This document shows positions 33,236-37,851 of a DNA stretch of 37,851 nucleotides, in pieces. The notes under the pieces were generated by a model, which did no database searches, was not told the origin of the DNA, and saw nothing but the letters and a program-made list of their open reading frames with translations. The DNA comes from Acidobacteriota bacterium. Lineage in GTDB: Bacteria; Acidobacteriota; Terriglobia; Bryobacterales; Bryobacteraceae. The stretch is from NCBI GenBank assembly GCA_016178155.1, contig JACOTZ010000262.1, positions 1 through 37,851 of the forward strand, in the 5' to 3' direction. The position numbers and the translations under genes were made by a program. The number at the start of each line of letters is the position of its first letter. Position 1 is the first letter of the stretch.

Positions 33236-34651
33236 ATGCGGACTACGAAAATTGTTGCAACGCTGGGTCCCGCCACCGACGCTTCCGGTGTGCTTGCAAA
33301 GCTTTTCAGGGCCGGCGTCGATGTCTTCCGGCTCAATGCTTCCCACGGTACCCACGAGGACCACGCCCGCCGCATCGAGGACGTACGCCGTGTCGCGGGC
33401 GAACTGGGAATGCTGGCCGGCGTGCTTCTCGACCTGCAGGGACCCAAGATCCGGCTCGGCCGCTTCGAGGGCGGGGTGGCAGAGCTTGAAACCGGCGCTA
33501 CGTTCGCGATTACCACCGACGCGATCACCGGTACCGCCGAGCGCGCTTCCACCAACTACAACGAGTTCGTCGCCGAGGTGAAGCCTGGCGATCGCGTCCT
33601 GCTCGCCGACGGCGCCGTCGAGCTCACAGTTCTGCGCAAGACCGCGACCGACGTGATCTTCGGAGTGGTTTCCGGCGGGCGCATCGGTGACCGCAAAGGC
33701 ATCAACCTCCCCGGCGTCGAGCTGAGCACGCCGTCATTGACCGGTAAAGACATCGCGGACCTGCGCTTCGGCCTCGCCGCGGGCATCGACTTCATCGCGC
33801 TCTCGTTTGTACGCCGCCGCGAGGACGTGCTCCGCCTCCGCGCCCATCTCGAGGAAGCCCAGGCCAGGGTGCCCGTGGTCGCCAAAATCGAAAAGCCGGC
33901 GGCGCTGGCCAACCTCGAAGCCATCCTCGAGGAGAGCGATGGCGTGATGGTGGCCCGCGGCGATCTCGGTGTCGAGATCCCGGTCGAGAAAGTGCCTTTC
34001 GTGCAGAAATCGATCATCGAGCGCGCCCGCCGGCACGGCAAATTCGTGATCACCGCGACCCAGATGCTCGAGTCGATGATCGAGAATCCGTACCCTACGC
34101 GCGCCGAAGTCAGCGACGTCGCCAATGCCATCTGGGACGGCACCGATGCGGTGATGCTTTCGGGCGAGACCTCGGCGGGAGCGCACCCGGTGGAGGCCGC
34201 CCGCATGATGGCGCAGATCGCGGTCGAAGCCGACACTTCGATCCGCGAGCAGGGCTACAAGGAGCCGCCCAAGCGGGACCGCCCGACCGATGCCGACATT
34301 ATCGCCGACAGCGCCTATCATGCCGCCCGCTTGATGGATGCCAAAGCCATCGTGGTGTTTACCGCCACCGGCTACAGCGCGCGGCTCGTCTCCCGCTACC
34401 GCCCGCCCGTGCCGATCTACGCATTCACCCCGAACCCGCCCGTGATCCGCCAACTGCAATTGAGCTACGGGGTTGAGCCCGTGCTCGTTGATGACCTGCG
34501 GCACACGGATGACATGCTGGCCCGGATGGACCGCGTCCTGCTCGAGCGCGGCTGGCTCGCCCGCGGCGACGGCGTAGTGTTCGTCGCCGGCCAGCCCATG
34601 GGTCGCGCCGGCACGACCAACCTGTTGAAGCTGCACCGGGTGGGTACGTAG
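33236..34651 (+). CDS. pyk: Pyruvate kinase
   Basis: A 471-residue glycolytic enzyme converting phosphoenolpyruvate and ADP to pyruvate and ATP. It starts MRTTKIVATLGPATDASG, the standard N-terminus; an in-frame ATG at 33203 would add eleven residues. Active-site blocks include FRLNASHGTHEDH, VAKIEKPAALANLEAI, the signature VMVARGDLGVEIP and TATQMLESMI. The B domain (about 75-170) and the C-terminal allosteric domain (about 345-471) are both complete. The gene is followed 112 bp later by the BMC operon, but an intervening promoter suggests separate transcription. Confidence 0.97.
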   Translation: MRTTKIVATLGPATDASGVLAKLFRAGVDVFRLNASHGTHEDHARRIEDVRRVAGELGMLAGVLLDLQGPKIRLGRFEGGVAELETGATFAITTDAITGTAERASTNYNEFVAEVKPGDRVLLADGAVELTVLRKTATDVIFGVVSGGRIGDRKGINLPGVELSTPSLTGKDIADLRFGLAAGIDFIALSFVRRREDVLRLRAHLEEAQARVPVVAKIEKPAALANLEAILEESDGVMVARGDLGVEIPVEKVPFVQKSIIERARRHGKFVITATQMLESMIENPYPTRAEVSDVANAIWDGTDAVMLSGETSAGAHPVEAARMMAQIAVEADTSIREQGYKEPPKRDRPTDADIIADSAYHAARLMDAKAIVVFTATGYSARLVSRYRPPVPIYAFTPNPPVIRQLQLSYGVEPVLVDDLRHTDDMLARMDRVLLERGWLARGDGVVFVAGQPMGRAGTTNLLKLHRVGT

Positions 34652-34742
34652 CCGGCACATCGATGAGCGTGGGCGTCTCGCCGGCGGGCGCCCGCGGACC
34701 ACCGGGCCTGGGGAGAAGCGCCGTGGCGGGCGGCCTGCGCTC

Positions 34743-34751
34743 TGCTACAAT
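34743..34751 (+). promoter_or_regulatory. Extended -10 promoter before the BMC operon
   Basis: TG at 34743-34744, one base, then TACAAT (34746-34751) form an extended -10 element; the -35 position (GTGGCG) is poor, as often with extended -10 promoters. Transcription would begin near 34758, only about six bases before the aldolase ATG (34764). The message would thus be nearly leaderless, consistent with the lack of a Shine-Dalgarno there. Confidence 0.45.
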
Positions 34752-34763
34752 CGAACCTTCAGA

Positions 34764-35537
34764 ATGGCCGTATCCGAGAAAGAGCTTCGACTGCAGATCG
34801 TCGAAGTGGGCCAGCGCGTCTATCAGAAAGGTTGGGTAGCCGCTAACGACGGCAACATTACGATCCGGCTGGACGGCGGGCGCATTCTCGCCACGCCCAC
34901 CGGCGTAAGCAAGGGCATGATGCACCCCGACGATCTGATCATCTGCGACCTCGAAGGCAATAAAGTCGAGGGCCGGCGCGATCGCACGAGCGAGATCGAG
35001 ATGCACACGACGATATACAAGCTGCGTCCGGATGTGCAGGCGGTCGTGCATGCGCACCCGCCCGTGGCCACGGGCTTCGCGGCGGCCGGCCGCAGCCTGA
35101 ACCTGGCGCTGCTGCCCGAAGTCGTCATCAATCTCGGCTGCGTGCCGCTTGCGGGCTACGGCTTGCCGGGGACGCCTGCGCTCAGCGACAGGCTCGCGCC
35201 CTACATTCCCAAGTACGACGCGCTGCTCATGGCGAACCACGGAGCCGTTTGCTACGGCGAGGACGTGTGGCGCGCGTTTTTCAAAATGGAGACCGTGGAA
35301 CATACCGCGCGTATCACGCTGGTCGCCGAATTGCTCGGCGGTCCTACGATCCTGCCGCGGACGGAAGTCGAGAAGCTGTTCGAATCGCGCTCGCGGTATG
35401 GCGTCAAGTCGAATGCAGCGCAGGCGCCGGGATGCCCGGTAGTCGCCGAGGATCTGGGCGGCGAGGAAAAGTTCGAAGTGACCCGCGACGAGCTGATCGC
35501 GCTTGTCAACGAAGCGGTGCGCGCCCGGGTCGGCTGA
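34764..35537 (+). CDS. Class II aldolase, probable BMC cargo enzyme
   Basis: A 257-residue class II aldolase/adducin-family protein. Zinc ligands His96, His98 (VVHAHPP) and His159 (ANHG) and the catalytic Glu77 (SEIEMH) match L-fuculose-1-phosphate aldolase, which gives dihydroxyacetone phosphate and lactaldehyde. In PVM-type compartments such an aldolase feeds the aldehyde to the shell-enclosed pathway. The enzyme fold ends near residue 211. A linker rich in Gly, Pro and Ala follows, then a short amphipathic helix (about 240-255, RDELIALVNEAVRAR), the look of an encapsulation peptide. It is first in an operon with four shell genes; substrate specificity is inferred. Confidence 0.87.
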   Translation: MAVSEKELRLQIVEVGQRVYQKGWVAANDGNITIRLDGGRILATPTGVSKGMMHPDDLIICDLEGNKVEGRRDRTSEIEMHTTIYKLRPDVQAVVHAHPPVATGFAAAGRSLNLALLPEVVINLGCVPLAGYGLPGTPALSDRLAPYIPKYDALLMANHGAVCYGEDVWRAFFKMETVEHTARITLVAELLGGPTILPRTEVEKLFESRSRYGVKSNAAQAPGCPVVAEDLGGEEKFEVTRDELIALVNEAVRARVG

Positions 35538-35564
35538 GCAAGTGGACCGAAAGCTGGAGGATGA

Positions 35565-35864
35565 ATGGGTGAAGCGCTAGGAATGATCGAGACGCGCGGT
35601 CTGGTGGCCATGATCGAGGCCGCCGACGCTTCCGTGAAAGCCGCCAACGTCGTCATCGTGGGTTGGGAGAAGATCGGATCCGGCTACGTGACCGTGCTGA
35701 TGCGCGGCGACGTGGCGGCGGTGCGCGCCGCCACCGACTCCGGCGCCGCGGCCGCACGGCGCGTCGGCGAATTGATTGCCGTGCACGTGATTCCGCGTCC
35801 GCACCCGAGCCTCGAAGACGTGCTGCCGATCGGCAGAGCCCAGGCCGCCGCGCCGGCCAAGTAG
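35565..35864 (+). CDS. BMC-H hexameric microcompartment shell protein
   Basis: A 99-residue single-BMC-domain protein forming hexameric tiles of a bacterial microcompartment shell. It starts [29 protein letters not shown] and carries the central pore loop EKIGSG, as in PduA/EutM/CcmK. A short Ala/Pro tail follows the domain. GGAGG at 35556-35560 stands just before ATG 35565; an out-of-frame ATG at 35561 is closer but gives three codons only. It is the only BMC-H in the window and no BMC-T gene is present, so either the shell is simple or further shell genes lie elsewhere. Confidence 0.95.
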   Translation: MGEALGMIETRGLVAMIEAADASVKAANVVIVGWEKIGSGYVTVLMRGDVAAVRAATDSGAAAARRVGELIAVHVIPRPHPSLEDVLPIGRAQAAAPAK

Positions 35865-35871
35865 GCTTCGC

Positions 35872-36144
35872 ATGATCCTCGCCCGAGTCGTGGGCACCGT
35901 GGTCGCCACGCGCAAGGACCCGCGCCTGGAAGGCAAGAAGCTCCTGATCCTCAAACCCGTCTCGCCCGAGGGCCAGGAGGAGTCCGGCTACGTAGTGGCC
36001 GTGGACACCGTGAGCGCCGGCGCGCGCGAGCTGGTGATCGCGGTGTCCGGCAGCTCCGCCCGTATGGCCGAAGACTGCAAGGACCGGCCGATCGACATGG
36101 CCATTATCGGGATCGTTGATACGGTCAGACTCGACAGGACATAG
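35872..36144 (+). CDS. BMC-P pentameric vertex protein 1 (EutN/CcmL family)
   Basis: A 90-residue EutN/CcmL-type protein; pentamers of this family cap the vertices of the shell. It has the family opening MILARVVGTVVATRKDPRLEGKKLL and ending IDMAIIGIVDTV. It lies 7 bp after the BMC-H gene and 3 bp before the next BMC-P. It shares the same plan with the two following genes yet differs widely in the middle, so the three are old paralogues rather than a recent duplication. Confidence 0.93.
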   Translation: MILARVVGTVVATRKDPRLEGKKLLILKPVSPEGQEESGYVVAVDTVSAGARELVIAVSGSSARMAEDCKDRPIDMAIIGIVDTVRLDRT

Positions 36145-36147
36145 CCC

Positions 36148-36420
36148 ATGCAGTTGGGACGCGTGGTCGGATCGGTCTGGGCGACCCAGAAGAACGCGAG
36201 CCTCGAAGGCCAGCGGCTGCTCGTCGTGCAGCCGCTTTCGGCCGCACTGCAGCCGAGCGGGCAACAGCTCATCTGTCTCGATTGCGTGGGAGCCGGCGCC
36301 GGCGAGATGGTCTACTGGTGCCGCGGCCGGGAAGCGAGTTTCCCCTTCCTGCCGGCTGAAATCCCGACGGAAGCGACGATCGTAGCCATCGTGGATCGCG
36401 TGCGCCAGGGAGGGCAGTAG
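36148..36420 (+). CDS. BMC-P pentameric vertex protein 2 (EutN/CcmL family, divergent)
   Basis: A 90-residue EutN/CcmL-type protein that starts MQLGRVVGSVWATQKNASLEGQRLLVVQPL. It is the most divergent of the three: the usual IDMA...G-IVD end is replaced by PTEATIVAIVDRV, and an extra aromatic/arginine loop (WCRGREASFPF) lies before it. It has no Shine-Dalgarno of its own and starts 3 bp after the previous stop, so it depends on translational coupling. It may form separate or mixed pentamers; that is inference. Confidence 0.88.
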   Translation: MQLGRVVGSVWATQKNASLEGQRLLVVQPLSAALQPSGQQLICLDCVGAGAGEMVYWCRGREASFPFLPAEIPTEATIVAIVDRVRQGGQ

Positions 36421-36520
36421 CGGTGCGAGCGGGGAGCTTGGCGGCGCCGTCAGCACTCGAACGAAGCGGCTGGGGCGGCCGCGCACGCGTCAGCGGCAAA
36501 CGCCGAGAACAGGAGCCGCC

Positions 36521-36946
36521 ATGTTGATTGCACGCGTGGTCGGGGAAGTGATCGCGACCGAAAAGCACGCGACGCATCGCGGCCGCAAGGCGCTGCTGGT
36601 ACAACCCTTGAACCTCGACGGAACCGACCGCGGGAATGCCGTGGTCGCATTGGATGCGGTCGATGCGGGCATCGGTGATCGCGTCCTGCTGGTTACGGAA
36701 GGTTACAGTGCGATGACCAGCGTCGGGCGGCCCCAGTCACCGATCGACATGGCTGTCATCGGGGTTATTGACTGCATCGACGGGCTGTTCGACAGTGGTG
36801 GGTCCGTGCAGGTCACCGGTGAGCGGGGTGCTTCGCCGTCGGCGCCGTTGCGTGGTCTTGCTGGCCGGGGCGAGGGGCAGGAGTTTCTGCTTCCATCCGT
36901 ACCGGTCAAAAAGAAGCCTGGCCGCAAGACTGAGTCCCAGCAGTAG
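36521..36946 (+). CDS. BMC-P pentameric vertex protein 3 with C-terminal extension
   Basis: A 141-residue protein whose first 87 residues are a typical EutN/CcmL domain (MLIARVVGEVIATEKHATHRGRKALLVQPL ... IDMAVIGVIDCI). The remaining 54 residues are Gly/Ser/Lys-rich and probably disordered, which is unusual since family members are normally 85-100 residues long. The gene has its own good Shine-Dalgarno (AGGAG, six bases before the ATG) and is set apart from the second BMC-P by 100 bp. Its last 210 bp overlap the end of a membrane-protein gene on the other strand, so the tail may simply be read-through past a lost stop. Confidence 0.88.
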   Translation: MLIARVVGEVIATEKHATHRGRKALLVQPLNLDGTDRGNAVVALDAVDAGIGDRVLLVTEGYSAMTSVGRPQSPIDMAVIGVIDCIDGLFDSGGSVQVTGERGASPSAPLRGLAGRGEGQEFLLPSVPVKKKPGRKTESQQ

Positions 36947-37417
36947 CTTCAGAACCTCCATCACGAGGTAGGTCAGGTGATAGCTGGCGTGGTTGGCGCG
37001 GTCGACCGGCGCCGCGGCAAGCGGCAGGAAGTCGAAGGAGCGGCCGAGCACGTTCATGGTCGGCAGAATGTAAAACGTGCTGATCGCTACCAGCACCATC
37101 ATAAGCGCCGACACCAGGATCAGAAATTTGCTCCGATGCGAGGTCAGCACCGAGGCGGACAGAAAAGCCGCACCCATTCCGAGCTGCACCACGCCCCAGG
37201 TCTCGAACAGAAACCGGTTCAGCTCGGAGGCCTGGTACCGCAGCAGTTGCCATGTGATGTCGCTGCCCAGGTCCTCCATATCCTTCGCCACCGGAGAAGG
37301 CGGATTATTCATAATCCGTTCGACGTTCGCGAAACTCTGCGATGCGATGAACGCCGTGAACAGGCTGCCCAGCAGCCAGGCGCCCAGAATAAACGACGAA
37401 AGCCGGCGGGTATGCAT
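36737..37417 (-). CDS. Four-helix membrane protein of unknown function (DUF4149-like)
   Basis: A protein of about 226 residues. Membrane helices can be drawn at about 7-26, 75-91, 97-117 and 146-167, with an outer loop containing FANVERIM and ASELNRFLFETWGVVQ. The layout recalls DUF4149/TMEM205-like proteins, but the match is by eye and weak. ATG 37417 (MHTRRLSSF) gives a normal membrane-protein start; the frame is open to 37489. After the last helix come about 55 polar residues (QRRRRRS...) encoded antisense to the third BMC-P gene; this tail is probably not conserved. Nothing links it to the BMC. Confidence 0.6.
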   Translation of the reverse strand: MHTRRLSSFILGAWLLGSLFTAFIASQSFANVERIMNNPPSPVAKDMEDLGSDITWQLLRYQASELNRFLFETWGVVQLGMGAAFLSASVLTSHRSKFLILVSALMMVLVAISTFYILPTMNVLGRSFDFLPLAAAPVDRANHASYHLTYLVMEVLKLLLGLSLAARLLFDRYGWKQKLLPLAPASKTTQRRRRRSTPLTGDLHGPTTVEQPVDAVNNPDDSHVDR

Positions 37418-37772
37418 GCTTTGTACCAGCATACAGGAACCCAAATGGCAGGCCAGCTTTGTGTTATTTGTGAAAATTTTCGCCGCCATTTGTGCCGGGG
37501 AGAGCGGGAGCGAGGCGCTTCGCTGCCCGGGTTGACCACACGGCTCAATGACGGTTGCTTGCGCCGCTCCAGGCCGGCGTCGCGAACAGTATTCACGGCA
37601 GGAGCAGCTCGCTTACGTGCCTCGCCGCAGAAAACACGCCACTATCTCACATTGGGCAAGCGATCCCCACTCCGCGATTCAGGAAGGGGTTGTGCGAGCG
37701 AAGGCGTGAACTAGTCCGAAGTTCTGACTCTGAATAAGTGGAAGGTTGTTTGTTTTGATGGGCCAAGCGGTT

Positions 37773-37801
37773 TTGACCCTTCATCTATGTAGGCATGTAA
37801 T
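37773..37801 (+). promoter_or_regulatory. Sigma70-type promoter, upstream one of a tandem pair
   Basis: TTGACC (37773-37778) and TGTAAT (37796-37801) are separated by exactly 17 bases; each hexamer differs from consensus by one base. Transcription would start near 37808, upstream of the second promoter's -35 box. Confidence 0.65.
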
Positions 37802-37816
37802 TGTCTGTTGGTACAC

Positions 37817-37845
37817 TTGACAGCCTGCATTAAGCGCGGTATGCT
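37817..37845 (+). promoter_or_regulatory. Sigma70-type promoter, downstream one of a tandem pair
   Basis: A perfect -35 TTGACA (37817-37822), a 17-base spacer and TATGCT (37840-37845). The start point would be just at or past the right edge of the window. This is the strongest promoter-like sequence I found; its gene lies outside. It is 44 bases from the first promoter, -10 to -10. Confidence 0.75.
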
Positions 37846-37851
37846 GTAAGC

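Larger units (their letters stand above)
37418..37851. other. Gene-free right end with tandem promoters
   Basis: About 430 bp with no supported gene on either strand. The last 120 bases are less GC-rich than the rest of the window and contain two well-formed sigma70-type promoters in tandem reading to the right. The left part serves as upstream region of the minus-strand membrane gene; no clear promoter for that gene was found. Confidence 0.5.

Overview
The window looks like chromosomal DNA of an acidobacterium of the Bryobacterales/Solibacter lineage. Three signs support this. The secreted 991-residue propeller protein ends in the 'Solibacter' C-terminal domain (TIGR03437 type). An 803-residue FtsX/MacB-type permease matches the duplicated orphan permeases (ADOP, TIGR03434 type) that form large paralogous sets in Acidobacteria. 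A bacterial microcompartment (BMC) locus with several BMC-P genes resembles the PVM-like loci of this group. The DNA is GC-rich throughout. I saw no rRNA, tRNA, CRISPR array, insertion sequence or prophage. All assignments come from reading the sequence; no database search was run.

Layout: (1) 1-370, the 3' end of a membrane protein. (2) 681-7516, a Tad/Flp pilus machinery operon (cpaB, cpaC, cpaE/tadZ, cpaF/tadA, tadB, tadC) behind a 310-bp leader, with no pilin gene and no prepilin peptidase, followed by a 30-codon membrane mini-protein. (3) 7827-11542, a secreted beta-propeller protein and a small outer-membrane barrel. (4) 11764-15068, an MtrA/DmsE-type decaheme cytochrome c, an MtrB/PioB-type barrel and a histidine-free four-helix membrane protein, in one tight operon that looks like an outer-membrane electron conduit. 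(5) 15091-17667 on the minus strand, murQ-murA-rhodanese. (6) 17900-20189, an ErpA-type Fe-S carrier gene divergent from an ECF sigma / zinc-finger anti-sigma / CpxP-Spy-like operon. (7) 20310-25838, a cytochrome-copper monooxygenase-like protein, a J-domain protein, a TPR protein, a zinc alcohol dehydrogenase and an MBL hydrolase. (8) 26059-34651, a DUF421 pair, the ADOP permease, FtsK, UppP and pyruvate kinase. (9) 34764-36946, a compact BMC operon (class II aldolase, one BMC-H, three BMC-P). (10) A minus-strand membrane protein whose 3' end overlaps the last BMC-P gene, then a gene-free right end with two strong tandem sigma70-type promoters pointing out of the window.

How the genes work together: the Tad genes form an envelope-spanning secretion machine that needs a pilin and a peptidase encoded elsewhere. 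The cytochrome/barrel pair would carry electrons across the outer membrane, but neither a quinol oxidase nor a surface terminal reductase is present here. MurQ, MurA and UppP are cell-wall functions. The BMC genes supply shell facets and vertices plus one aldolase that probably produces an aldehyde from a deoxysugar phosphate; the remaining core enzymes must lie elsewhere.

The items most worth a second look are the decaheme/barrel/four-helix operon, the minimal BMC operon with a probable encapsulation helix on its aldolase and a near-leaderless promoter, the folded leader ahead of the pilin-less Tad operon, the convergent gene overlap at 36737-36946, and the tandem promoters at the right edge.
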